Source: Microcystis sp. T1-4
GTDB lineage: Bacteria > Cyanobacteriota > Cyanobacteriia > Cyanobacteriales > Microcystaceae
Length of the DNA: 31,533 bases
Direction of reading: 5' to 3'
NCBI RefSeq assembly: GCF_000297435.1
Contig: NZ_CAIP01000115.1
Location: forward strand, 1-31,533
A program made the translations under genes and the position numbers. How positions within the stretch are numbered: position 1 is the stretch's first letter; each line of letters opens with the position of its first letter. Positions 23,120-31,362 of this stretch are shown here, one piece after another. Under the pieces are notes generated by a model. That model saw only the letters and a program-made list of their open reading frames with translations, was not told where the DNA came from and searched no databases.

Positions 23120-24022
23120 ATGTCAACCATAATCAACAATAAAGAAATTCGAGTATTTGGCATTAAAAGAAGTGGTAATCATGCGATTATCAATTGGATT
23201 TTTTCCCAGATACCTGGTCAGGTAGTTTTTGCCAATCACTGCTATTTAGCAGGAAAGGAAATTCGTATTTACAAAGGTACAGGAAGAATTGACTGCAAGG
23301 GGATTAACTACTGGGATTTTAAGAAAAAATACTTCTTTTTTGAGAGAAATCCTTTCTTTAATAAAGAAATTGTCACTTATTCAAAAAATGATCAACGCTT
23401 TAATGGTCAAAAGCTCAAACAACATCCCAAAGAGGCGATAATTGTCAGCTTTGAGGAAAAAGATATTGAAAATTTCAGCGATTTGATGGATCGCTATCAT
23501 GAGCAGTGGGTAGGCAAAAGTCAAGAGGTTTTTTCTATAGTTATTCTGCGGGATCCTTTCAATGTATTAGCCAGCATTTATCAAAAATGGGGCAAAGAAA
23601 ACTTAAAAAATATTGCTGTTCTCTGGGAAAAATACGCTCAGGTTTATCTAAGTTACCAAAAAAGTGCTGATCGCTATCGTTTGGGAATCAACTATAATCA
23701 ATGGTTAACAGATGTCAATTATCGGCAAGCAATTACAGAAAGACTGCAAATTCCTTTTGATGACTCGAAAAAAGAGTTAGTTGCCGATTTTGCTGGTGGT
23801 AGTTCCTTTGATGGCTTATCCTATCAACAAGAAGCGCAGAAAATGGATGTTCTTAATCGTTGGCAAACCTTTCGAGAAGATCCCGAATATTATAGTCTTT
23901 TTAATAATCCTCAACTGCTGAAATTATCCGAGGAGATTTTTGGTATCATTCCGGGTACTGAGGATTTTATTGCTTCTTTCCAGAAGAACCATTGGAGAAA
24001 TCTCCCAAATAAATTCCTTTAA
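23120..24022 (+). CDS. Sulfotransferase-like P-loop protein
   Basis: A 300-residue protein. The N-terminal IRVFGIKRSGNHAIINWIFS resembles the 5'-phosphosulfate-binding loop of PAPS-dependent sulfotransferases, and VILRDPFNVLASIYQKWG resembles the 3'-phosphate-binding motif (R-D-P-..S). Such enzymes transfer sulfate to carbohydrates or small molecules, for example exopolysaccharide; substrate unknown. It is AT-rich compared with its neighbours. It converges on and overlaps the herA-like gene by 4 bp. Two palindromes upstream may regulate it. Confidence 0.7.
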   Translation: MSTIINNKEIRVFGIKRSGNHAIINWIFSQIPGQVVFANHCYLAGKEIRIYKGTGRIDCKGINYWDFKKKYFFFERNPFFNKEIVTYSKNDQRFNGQKLKQHPKEAIIVSFEEKDIENFSDLMDRYHEQWVGKSQEVFSIVILRDPFNVLASIYQKWGKENLKNIAVLWEKYAQVYLSYQKSADRYRLGINYNQWLTDVNYRQAITERLQIPFDDSKKELVADFAGGSSFDGLSYQQEAQKMDVLNRWQTFREDPEYYSLFNNPQLLKLSEEIFGIIPGTEDFIASFQKNHWRNLPNKFL

Positions 24023-25713
24023 AATCCTAGATCGGCTTTGGCAATTTTGGCCGCCGCTAATACTTCCTCATCGGGTAATTCTCGCCAGTCGGTCGCACCT
24101 ATTTCAGCATAGAATTTTTGATCGTAGGCGCGAGTACGAATTACTACCGGCATAGGGACCGCATGACCTAAAACTAAAGCTTGTTGTTTTGAGTCTAATT
24201 TCGCTAAAACTGATCGCAAACTTCCCCCTCCAGAAACTCCAGTAAATATGGCTTCGATGTCCTTTTCATCGTTTAATAAACAGGTGATTCTTGTCCCTAC
24301 CTGAGACATAACTTCGTTATCAATTCCTGAAGGTCTTTGATCGACAATTAGGAGAGTAACAAAGTATTTTCGCATCTCCCTGGCGATAGTTCCAAAAATA
24401 GTTTGATGTACCACAGCAGAATCAAGAAATCGATGAGCTTCTTCAATGGTAATCACTAACTGTTGCGGCCGATCAACGGGGTTTTTAGTTTGTAAAAAAT
24501 ATTCAGCTTTTTTAACATAATTAGCATGAATCCGACGGGTGATCATATTGGTGGCTAACATATAGGAAAGCATATTACTTTGGGAGCCAAATTCAATAAC
24601 AACGTGCTTACCCGCATCTAAAGCTTGTAAAACCTGATCGATATAATTGTGGGGACAAGAACTTTTTAAATATTTCAAACTATCTAGACGCATTAATTTT
24701 CTCTGGAGGGACATGATTGATCCCGCATGGCCTTGTTTTTCCGTACAGAAGATTTTAATATCCTCGTTACTCATATTTAATAACTGAACTATCCAAGATT
24801 CTCCATACTCGTTATAGAGAATATTGGCATTATCTAAACTAGCTTCCGAGATGCCTAATTCCCGACCGATTAAACGAATATCTTCGATTTCAATCTGATT
24901 ATAACTTAAGAATAATTCCTGCGCTCCTCGTACTCCCCGGCGTTTGGTAGAATCGGGATCGAGGGTATAAATTTCTACCTGTCCGGGGAATAATTGACAT
25001 AATCCTTTCACCGTAGAAACCTCCTTCCCTTCTTTCATCGCTTCCCAACCGTATTCCGAGTGCATATCAAACATGAGGTTAACCCCTGCTTGTTTGCGAA
25101 TAATACCCGAAATTAACAGCCTGGTTAAAAAGGATTTTCCCGTCCCGGATTTGCCAAAAACACCGTTACTACGTTCCACAAAGCGATCGAGATTAATACA
25201 TATTGGCACGTCCATGTCAAGGGGTTGACCAATAGCAAAATTCTTTCTGGTGGGATCATCTTCCCAACCGAAAACCATGCGAAAATCCTGCTCACAAGCT
25301 TCATAAACTTGGCTAAAATGCGCGGGAATAGTTTTAACTGGCAGTAATTCTAAATCAGCGCTGGTTTGGGGTTGAAAAGAGCCTAAAGAAGTGTCGGAAA
25401 CTGCGGGGGAATTACCTCCAGTCGGTGTGAACATGAGCATAGGCGATAGTTCAATAGTACCATAAGTACCGCTACCCGCTAAAACATCGCGCATAAAACT
25501 ATCATCGGGATGGGGAGGATTCGCGATAATCCGGGGACTGGAGTTACCCAGGGAGACATCGGTGAGGAGACAGAAAAAACGCGAGCGAGTGCCTTGCACC
25601 ACTAAAAATTTACCGACGCGCATATCTTCTACCGAAATATCCGGATAAAGACGGATTTCTAAACCTTCACTCAGGGAACCTTGAATAACCGATCCGAGGG
25701 GTTGTTCACTCAT
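24019..25713 (-). CDS. HerA-type hexameric ATPase (HAS-barrel, DUF87)
   Basis: A 564-residue HerA/FtsK-superfamily ATPase. N-terminal HAS-barrel (about 1-100: IQGSLSEGLEIRLYPDISVE, VGKFLVVQGTRSRFFCLL), Walker A GKSGTGKS at 187-194, Walker B LVITIEEAH at about 419-427, arginine-finger region VDQRPSGID at about 457-465. HerA translocates on DNA, often with NurA in end resection; no nurA or Sir2 partner is adjacent, so it resembles the stand-alone cyanobacterial form. Four GAATTAT heptamers lie 23-50 bp upstream of the start. Confidence 0.88.
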   Translation of the reverse strand: MSEQPLGSVIQGSLSEGLEIRLYPDISVEDMRVGKFLVVQGTRSRFFCLLTDVSLGNSSPRIIANPPHPDDSFMRDVLAGSGTYGTIELSPMLMFTPTGGNSPAVSDTSLGSFQPQTSADLELLPVKTIPAHFSQVYEACEQDFRMVFGWEDDPTRKNFAIGQPLDMDVPICINLDRFVERSNGVFGKSGTGKSFLTRLLISGIIRKQAGVNLMFDMHSEYGWEAMKEGKEVSTVKGLCQLFPGQVEIYTLDPDSTKRRGVRGAQELFLSYNQIEIEDIRLIGRELGISEASLDNANILYNEYGESWIVQLLNMSNEDIKIFCTEKQGHAGSIMSLQRKLMRLDSLKYLKSSCPHNYIDQVLQALDAGKHVVIEFGSQSNMLSYMLATNMITRRIHANYVKKAEYFLQTKNPVDRPQQLVITIEEAHRFLDSAVVHQTIFGTIAREMRKYFVTLLIVDQRPSGIDNEVMSQVGTRITCLLNDEKDIEAIFTGVSGGGSLRSVLAKLDSKQQALVLGHAVPMPVVIRTRAYDQKFYAEIGATDWRELPDEEVLAAAKIAKADLGF

Positions 25714-25735
25714 GCTAACCTTTATTTGTGGCGAT

Positions 25736-25763
25736 GAATTATGAATTATGAATTATGAATTAT
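25736..25763. repeat. GAATTAT heptamer x4
   Basis: Four perfect tandem copies within the presumed promoter region of the herA-like gene; possible copy-number variation affecting expression. Confidence 0.9.
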
Positions 25764-25973
25764 GAATGAGGAAGTGTTTTCAGTAAACAGTAAACAGTGA
25801 TCACTGAACTTAAAACTCAAATCTGATAACTGATTCAAGTCAGTTGATTTTTTTTTGTCTATCCCACCTAAAAATGAGGGGTTCGCAGGCAGGCACGGAT
25901 TCCCATTATGAATATAAGTATATGTCAAGTGATGGGGTTTTGTCAAGGACTTTAAGAAAAAAAATCGGGTTGA

Positions 25974-26882
25974 TCAACGGGAAGCAAGGCAATAACCAAG
26001 GGAGAAGAGAATGCCACTAAAAAAGTGAAGATTAACCGCTATAAACTTGCAGTTACTGACTAGCTGAGGTTGGTCGTGATTTTGGTTAACGTGGTTGACT
26101 AATTGCCAAGCGAAAGGCAGACTAAGAAAGATTAAAAGGGTGAGAGGGGGATAAACCTGCAGCAGCACAAAAACTACCGTTAAAACGTAAACGAGAACCG
26201 TGACTACGGTTAAAACTTTAGAACCTTTTAAAGTACCCAAACGGGCAATAGGTGATTTTTTACCCGCTTTGAGATCATCGTCGACTTGATGGAAATGGGA
26301 GCAAAAAAGGATGATAGAAGTGGTAATCCCGACAATAATTGAAGCCGCTAGACTAGAGAGAGAAAAAGCACCGACTTGGGAATAGTAGGCGGCGGCAATC
26401 GCCAAGGGTCCAAAAGTAAAGAAACAGATAATTTCACCTAATCCTTGATAACCGAGACGGAAGGGAGGCCCCTGATAGGTATAGCCCAAAAAACAGCAGA
26501 GGGCAATTAATTCTAGGATAGTCCAATCGCCTCGCCCATAACTAATAGCAAAAATACCAGCGATGCCCACTAATAGAAAAAGATTACTTAGCCAGAAAAT
26601 TAAAGATTTATTGCCGGTTAAATTAACGATCGAATGGGCTTTATTGACATCTATCCCAGTATCGGCATCAAAAACATCATTGCTGAGATTTAACCAAGCG
26701 AGAATCAAAATAGCTGAGAGGATAAAAGTGGCAAAAATCGGCAGAGAAAATCGACCTGTTTCCTGATAAGCGATCGCTGTTCCCAAAATAATCGGTATAA
26801 TCGCCACACTATACATTGGCGGTTTCAGGGCTGCTAACCAGAGTTTTTTGGGCGAGGGAGTGGTGACAGTATCGGTGGTCAT
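25974..26882 (-). CDS. menA: 1,4-dihydroxy-2-naphthoate prenyltransferase (phytyl type)
   Basis: A UbiA-family membrane prenyltransferase of 302 residues from ATG 26882. The open frame extends to 26930, but those 16 codons lie inside a MITE and do not match the family. First Asp-rich motif NLSNDVFDADTGID; second region QVDDDLKAGKKSPIARLG; eight or nine membrane segments. In cyanobacteria it attaches the phytyl chain to DHNA for phylloquinone, the photosystem I cofactor. A family B MITE touches the start codon, so promoter and ribosome-binding sequence must be MITE-derived or beyond. Single gene. Confidence 0.9.
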   Translation of the reverse strand: MTTDTVTTPSPKKLWLAALKPPMYSVAIIPIILGTAIAYQETGRFSLPIFATFILSAILILAWLNLSNDVFDADTGIDVNKAHSIVNLTGNKSLIFWLSNLFLLVGIAGIFAISYGRGDWTILELIALCCFLGYTYQGPPFRLGYQGLGEIICFFTFGPLAIAAAYYSQVGAFSLSSLAASIIVGITTSIILFCSHFHQVDDDLKAGKKSPIARLGTLKGSKVLTVVTVLVYVLTVVFVLLQVYPPLTLLIFLSLPFAWQLVNHVNQNHDQPQLVSNCKFIAVNLHFFSGILFSLGYCLASR

Positions 26883-26998
26883 AGTTAGGGTTTGCTGAAA
26901 AAGTTTTTCTTGGGGATAGATGGTCGGCACTTTTTGATTTCAAAAAGGCCTAAAGATATTATCCAACAAGGTTTTTAGATTTATTCAGCAGGCCCTAG
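26883..26998. mobile_element. MITE family B, copy abutting menA
   Basis: About 116 bp: one end TAGTTAGGGTTTGCTGAAAA at 26883, the other ATTTATTCAGCAGGCCCTAG near 26998. The reverse complement matches the copy at 8622-8810 along its whole length apart from that copy's 80-bp inner segment. ATAGTT occurs just outside both ends. It has the same orientation relative to menA as copy 1 has relative to mfd. Confidence 0.8.
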
Positions 26999-27071
26999 AT
27001 AGTTCCTCAAAATTGAGATGCGCCCGACCCGAAACGGGCCGTTTTGGTGTTAAACCGAAATTTTAGATGAT

Positions 27072-27193
27072 TTAGACTTTGGTTTTGGCTTTTTCTGGCA
27101 GTTTACCAGGGGTAGCGGCACCGGCTAAACCCAGACCTGATCAAGCGATAGCAGTCATAGTTCCGGGTTCAGAGGGTTCAAAAACGGTAAAAA
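27072..27193 (-). pseudogene. PEP-CTERM tail remnant
   Basis: The minus strand reads VFEPSEPGTMTAIA, stop, SGLGLAGAATPGKLPEKAKT then KV and stop: a PEP-CTERM sorting signal (P/E-P, hydrophobic Gly/Leu/Ala helix, basic end) interrupted by TGA. No body of the protein is found upstream. A gene remnant between menA and the Uma2 gene. Confidence 0.55.
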
Positions 27194-27217
27194 TAAGGAT
27201 TAAATTGCCTAAAATCT

Positions 27218-27306
27218 GTAAATAGACCATTTAATTGATTATTATTGATTCTTAATTCTCCTGACTACTGACTACTGACTCCTATTTTGATTTTTACTAG
27301 AGGTCT
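27218..27306. repeat. Dispersed repeat family C, copy 2
   Basis: Read on the minus strand: AGACCTCTAGTAAAAATCAA, an AGTCAGTAGTCAG run, GGAGAATTAAGA and TGGTCTATTTA, as at 17667-17757. This copy has about 19 extra AT-rich bases before the TGGTCT end. Confidence 0.65.
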
Positions 27307-27332
27307 GATCGTACCTCGGTTTTAAGGATATT

Positions 27333-27905
27333 TTAGTCAAAAATAGAGATAAATAGACTAAAACCAGGTAAGATATCCTCGCCGCTTAAATTAGCGGGTA
27401 GTTCCATAATTTCTACGGGTTGCTGAGGACGATAAATTTCCACTTGTTGTTGTTGAGGATTAACTAGCCAACCTAATCGCAAACCACTGTGGAGATATTC
27501 CTGCATTTTCGCTTGAATTTCTGGGAGGGAATCGCTACGGGAGCGCAGTTCAATGACGAAATCGGGACAAATAGGCGGAAATTTCTCCTGTTCTTCTCGA
27601 CTCAGTGCTTGCCAACGAGTTAAACTCACCCAAGCGGCATCGGGAGCGCGATCTCCGCCATTCGGTAAACGAAAAATCGTCGCTGAACTAAAGACTTTAC
27701 CCAATCCGGTTTGACGATTCCACAACCAAAGTAAACTAATAAAATCGGCCTCTCGGTTGCCGCTAATTCCCCCAACAGGTGGCATCACAATTAATTCTCC
27801 TTGGGCGTTTCTTTCCAGTTGCCAATCTGGGTTAACTTGACAGAGACGGTAAAACTGCTCATCGCTGAGATTGACTGTATCTAAGTTTAAAATCACTGCT
27901 GCCAT
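27333..27905 (-). CDS. Uma2-family putative endonuclease (DUF820)
   Basis: A 190-residue PD-(D/E)xK-fold protein. Family landmarks: DEQFYRLCQVNPDWQLERNA, MPPVGGISGNREADFIS, then DRAPDAAWVS and CPDFVIELRSRSDSLPEIQA (active-site Asp, Glu) and LGWLVNPQQQQVEIYRP. Uma2 proteins are extremely numerous in cyanobacteria and are thought to derive from restriction-type nucleases; the cellular role is unknown. The active-site Asp/Glu are kept, though the usual Lys position is Arg. Single gene. Confidence 0.88.
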   Translation of the reverse strand: MAAVILNLDTVNLSDEQFYRLCQVNPDWQLERNAQGELIVMPPVGGISGNREADFISLLWLWNRQTGLGKVFSSATIFRLPNGGDRAPDAAWVSLTRWQALSREEQEKFPPICPDFVIELRSRSDSLPEIQAKMQEYLHSGLRLGWLVNPQQQQVEIYRPQQPVEIMELPANLSGEDILPGFSLFISIFD

Positions 27906-27951
27906 AGCTATATTTCGCCCTAGAAAACACTCTAGTCTTAATTATAGTCAA

Positions 27952-28965
27952 TTAGATTCCCCGCCACAGTGCGATCGCACCGTCCCGATCTCCAGTGACT
28001 AACCAACGACCATCTCGACTGGCAACCATCCTTAAGATGACGTTTCCCTTGAGAGTATTCAAGTGCCGACGGGTATTAACATCCCAAAATTTGACGGTTC
28101 CATCCCCGGAAGTGCTGGCCAAAACTTTGCCCCCATCGAGCAGGGCCATATCGGTAACAGCGTCGTTATGGGCGAGAATAGTAGTGGTGCCGATGCCGCT
28201 TTTCACTTGCCAACCGCGGATCGAACCGTCTTGACTAGCAGTACCGGCGGTATTACCATCCTTGGAAAAAAGCACCCGATAAACGGGGAATAAATTACCC
28301 GCATAGGCACGAATAAAGCGACCGGTACTCACTTTCCACAGTTTAACGAAACCATCGTAATCGGCGCTAACAATTCCTTTACCATCGGGACTAAATGCGA
28401 TCGCCTGAATCGGATGATTATGGCCGCGCAGGGTTTTTAACAGTGTACCCGTCTGAAAATCCCAGAGTTTAACAGTACGATCCCAGCTACCCGTAGCCAA
28501 AATTTTGCCATCGGGAGAAATAGCGGCATCGGTAACGAGAAAAGCATGGCCAGGATAGGTCATTTCTAATTTTCCCGTGCGCGTATTCCAGCGTTGCACT
28601 TTTCCCCCGGCATCGGCAGTTACAAAAGTCTCACCATCGGGACTAAATTGGATAGCATTGACAGTATCACCTAGTTGCCAAGTCCTGAGAGGTTTTTGGG
28701 TTTTTAGGTCCCATTCCCTAACAGTGCCGTCAAAACTACCACTCAGCAGCAGGGAGTTATCGGGACTAATGGCTAAAGCATAGATGGGATCCTGATCGGC
28801 TTTTAAAATAGTAACCCGTTCGACGGTCTGCCAAGGAACGATTTCTGCTAGGGGAGACGCTTGCGGAGTGGTGGTTTTCCCTTTTTCCTGATTGACTGCA
28901 CAACCACCGGATAGCAACAGCAGCAATAATAACGATAATGTCGGTTGATAAAGGGTTATTTTCAT
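27952..28965 (-). CDS. WD40-repeat lipoprotein
   Basis: A 337-residue protein with a type II signal peptide (LLLLLLLSGGC, lipid-modified Cys22) and seven WD40 repeats from about residue 60 to the end, one beta-propeller: each shows a SPDG and a variant of W-D/W-N (VREWDLKT, VQRWNTRT, VKLWDFQT, VKLWKVST, IRGWQVKS, VKFWDVNT, ALWRGI). Anchored at a membrane, it would be a protein-interaction scaffold; partners unknown. No enzyme domain. Confidence 0.88.
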   Translation of the reverse strand: MKITLYQPTLSLLLLLLLSGGCAVNQEKGKTTTPQASPLAEIVPWQTVERVTILKADQDPIYALAISPDNSLLLSGSFDGTVREWDLKTQKPLRTWQLGDTVNAIQFSPDGETFVTADAGGKVQRWNTRTGKLEMTYPGHAFLVTDAAISPDGKILATGSWDRTVKLWDFQTGTLLKTLRGHNHPIQAIAFSPDGKGIVSADYDGFVKLWKVSTGRFIRAYAGNLFPVYRVLFSKDGNTAGTASQDGSIRGWQVKSGIGTTTILAHNDAVTDMALLDGGKVLASTSGDGTVKFWDVNTRRHLNTLKGNVILRMVASRDGRWLVTGDRDGAIALWRGI

Positions 28966-29001
28966 AGAATTTTGCCGTTGTCAAAATCATCTTAAACTAC
29001 T

Positions 29002-29244
29002 TTAAACTTGAAGGGGTAAAATTTGCAGAGAATAACGACAACGAGGAACAAGATAAATGACAAATTCTTGATTGGTTGTGTTGGCTTGTTCCAGAACATT
29101 CTGTAAATTTTCACCGTGAGCCATCACTCTTTTTTCATTATAAGCAATGTATTGATTTTTATATAAATCAAGCACGGTGTCACGATTTTTGTTTAACCGA
29201 CGTAACATTTCTTGGGCTTGTTCTTGAGAGATTGAATTGGTCAT
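29002..29244 (-). CDS. Small DUF5678-like protein
   Basis: An 80-residue protein. The segment YKNQYIAYNEKRVMAHGENL followed by QEFVIYLVPR resembles DUF5678 (a 'g-wVai-dgevvasG-dl-e-....e-flv-vP' pattern). It lies 7 bp downstream of the DUF29 gene, probably co-transcribed. The C-terminal tail (CRYSLQILPLQV) may be an extension. Function unknown; such small proteins often sit in toxin-antitoxin-like pairs, which is only a suggestion. Confidence 0.6.
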   Translation of the reverse strand: MTNSISQEQAQEMLRRLNKNRDTVLDLYKNQYIAYNEKRVMAHGENLQNVLEQANTTNQEFVIYLVPRCRYSLQILPLQV

Positions 29245-29251
29245 AATCTTT

Positions 29252-29683
29252 CTAGGGAGAAACGTTTTTGATCAGAAGAAAAGCATCACTAATCAGTTTA
29301 TTTTTGTCAATTATAGCTTCTATTTGCTCCGATTGATAACAAGCTGCTTCGACTTCTAAAGAAGCGGCATCCAAAGCATTAAGATAAGCATCGTTTAAAG
29401 TGTCTGTTAATTCCTGATCACTTAAATAATATCCTGCCACTTTTTGGCGTTTATTTTGGCGTTGAATTTCTCTAACACTATTGCGAATGGAGACATCCCA
29501 AGAACGAGTGGTTCTGTTTTCTGCCTGTTGTTTAATTAAATGCAGTAATAAGATAACAGCATAACTACGAATGGTGCTAATAGTCCCATTTTTGCTCATA
29601 TCTTCAAGGTCTTCTACAATCGCCAGTGAACCTTTAATATCACCTTTTAAGAGCAAAGCTTTTAATTCTAAAAGTTCTTCCAT
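29252..29683 (-). CDS. DUF29-family protein
   Basis: A 143-residue helical protein with the DUF29 hallmark HLIKQQAENRTTRSWDVSIR followed by NSVREIQRQNKRQKVAGYYL and LNDAYLNALDAASLE. This family is greatly expanded in cyanobacteria and has no established biochemical function. First gene of a two-gene unit with 29002-29244. Confidence 0.85.
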   Translation of the reverse strand: MEELLELKALLLKGDIKGSLAIVEDLEDMSKNGTISTIRSYAVILLLHLIKQQAENRTTRSWDVSIRNSVREIQRQNKRQKVAGYYLSDQELTDTLNDAYLNALDAASLEVEAACYQSEQIEAIIDKNKLISDAFLLIKNVSP

Positions 29684-29803
29684 AATCCAATTTCTTCCCC
29701 CAAATACCCCTTAATTATATCTGGCCACAAGTCTCTCGGATATCCCAGGTTTATTGGGTAAAATGTATTCTAAGATACATTCTTGCGGGCGAGTGAGTGG
29801 AAC

Positions 29804-29925
29804 CAGCAATTCTCATTTTAAGGTTTCATGACATTAAAACCCCTGCACCTAGAGGGGTTAATAATTCTTAACGAATCTCTAGATCGCTGAAACAACGCAA
29901 AATCGTTTCAAAATGAGAATTGCTG
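29804..29925. mobile_element. 122-bp MITE, family A, copy 2 with 9-bp target duplication
   Basis: Perfect 16-bp terminal inverted repeats: CAGCAATTCTCATTTT and AAAATGAGAATTGCTG. Flanked by identical GAGTGGAAC at 29795-29803 and 29926-29934, a 9-bp target-site duplication, so this copy moved as a unit and fairly recently. Inverted relative to copy 1 at 949-1070, with the same length. Confidence 0.92.
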
Positions 29926-29974
29926 GAGTGGAACCAACCACAGAGACACAAAGGACACAAAGATCGATCGCTAC

Positions 29975-30070
29975 TATAGCGGTTCTCGCATCTGTGCGGC
30001 ACACTTAAACCTTTGCTGATTAAGCTGTTCAGGATTGGGAATGTACCTCTTGTAAATCAGAAACGCTATA
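29975..30070. mobile_element. 96-bp MITE-like element with TATAGCG ends
   Basis: TATAGCGGTTCTC at the left and CAGAAACGCTATA at the right are inverted repeats with two mismatches in 13. No ORF. It lies between MITE A and the PEP-CTERM gene. Confidence 0.6.
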
Positions 30071-30191
30071 TATAAGCAAAAATTGTCACACAAAGTCGAG
30101 AAGAGCCAAAAAGTTAATCATTTTTTCATTTATTTTATAAGCTTTTCTCTGCTATGATGAGGCCGTTCTTGTAAAAGTAGAGTTTTTAGTA

Positions 30192-30883
30192 ATGACTCAA
30201 AGATTAGCAAAACTAATTGATTTTCGGGGGGGGGTAAGCACAGCTTATTAAAACTCTCAATTGCTTCCTCTGTCCTTGGGGTAAGTGCTTTGATAGTCAC
30301 CCCTGTACAAGCAGCAAATTTGATTCAAAATGGCAGTTTTGAGAACGGTGGAGACCCTGGTGTTTTTCAAACAATTAATGCTGGTTCCACGGTAATTACA
30401 GGATGGACGGTTAGCCAAGGATCAATCGATTATATCGGTACATTATGGCAAGCTTCTAATGGTTCTAGAAGTCTGGATCTAGCTGCAGGAGCGAGTCCTG
30501 GTGGAATTAAGCAAACCTTTAACACAACTGTCGGTGGGACTTATCGGGTGACTTTTGATCTGGCGGGTAATCCCAACGCAAGTCCTATTATTAAAGACAT
30601 GAGAGTGAGTGCGGGAGGAAGTTCTGCTGATTTTTCTTTTGATACAACAGGAAAAAGCAATTCAAATATGGGATGGCTATCAAAATCTTGGGATTTTACC
30701 GCTAACAGTACAACCACTACCCTTGAGTTTATCGATTTAACTAATAGCATTGCTGGTTCTGCGTTGGATAATGTCTCGGTGATAGCTCTTTCCCCTCCTT
30801 CTATCCCCGAACCTTCATCAGTGCTAGGATTATTGAGTTTAGGAGTATTAGGAATTAGTTCTGCTTTAAAACGTCAATCTTAA
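30192..30883 (+). CDS. PEP-CTERM choice-of-anchor C protein, frame-switched at a nine-G tract
   Basis: A secreted protein: NLIQNGSFENGGDPGVFQTI, GWTVSQGSIDYIGTLWQASN and GSRSLDLA are the DUF642/choice-of-anchor C fold; IPEPSSVLGLLSLGVLGISS and ALKRQS are a complete PEP-CTERM signal. The signal peptide (KHSLLKLSIASSVLGVSALI..QAA) is open in frame only from 30221. The best ATG, 30192 (MTQRLAKLIDFR), is in another frame and meets TAA shortly after nine G at 30226-30234. Ten G, or seven, would join them. In the present state only a TTG at 30290, inside the signal peptide, starts the body in frame. Phase-variable gene, decayed start or sequence error. Confidence 0.75.
30226..30234. repeat. Poly-G (nine) tract
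   Basis: Homopolymer between the ATG at 30192 and the signal-peptide codons of the PEP-CTERM gene; its length decides the reading frame. Confidence 0.85.
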
Positions 30884-30898
30884 TCTATTTTTATCTTT

Positions 30899-30925
30899 TT
30901 AACCCATCTAAACTAGGTGGGTTAA
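30899..30925 (+). terminator. Hairpin after the PEP-CTERM gene
   Basis: TTAACCCA pairs with TGGGTTAA around an 11-base loop, 16 bp past the stop. T-rich sequence precedes rather than follows it, so rho-independent function is uncertain. Confidence 0.4.
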
Positions 30926-31029
30926 ATTGAATATTCAGATAGGCTTAAAATCGGTGAATAATTTGAATTTTGCGGCACATTTTTAATAATATGCTAGGAT
31001 AGTATTGATGTTTTAGGAGGTAACAACCT

Positions 31030-31362
31030 ATGCAGTTAGAAGATTATTTTGAATTTGTAGCAGTAGATAATATTCAATTAAAAGGACATCGTATTGGCAT
31101 TGAGGACGTACTGAAATACTATCGACAAGGTTATAGTCCTCAAGAAATTCTCCAAGAATTACCAACTCTAAATTTAGAAAAAATTTATGCCACTTTGACC
31201 TATTATTATCACAATCAAGCACAAATCGATCTCTATCTTGTCAAGCTAGAAAGACAACGGGAACAACATTATCAACAGTGGCTAGAAACATCATCTCCTT
31301 TAATTGATCGTTTAAGAAAAGCAAAAATTAAAAAGGAGCAGGAGTATTTACAAAAAGCATGA
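31030..31362 (+). CDS. DUF433-type antitoxin
   Basis: A 110-residue protein with the DUF433 winged-helix pattern: LKGHRIGIEDVLKYYRQGYS, PQEILQELPTLNLEKIYATL and TYYYHNQAQIDLYL, followed by a charged C-terminal helix. DUF433 proteins are antitoxins paired with DUF5615 PIN-like toxins. A strong AGGAGG at 31015-31020 lies 9 bp before the start. It overlaps the next gene by 4 bp (ATGA), consistent with translational coupling. Confidence 0.85.
   Translation: MQLEDYFEFVAVDNIQLKGHRIGIEDVLKYYRQGYSPQEILQELPTLNLEKIYATLTYYYHNQAQIDLYLVKLERQREQHYQQWLETSSPLIDRLRKAKIKKEQEYLQKA

Noticed and set aside
25746..25946. 66-codon minus-strand ORF upstream of the HerA-like gene
   Set aside because: Overlaps the heptamer repeat and low-complexity sequence; no start signal or family match.
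31028..31222. 64-codon minus-strand ORF
   Set aside because: Antisense to the DUF433 antitoxin, which has a strong Shine-Dalgarno and family match.
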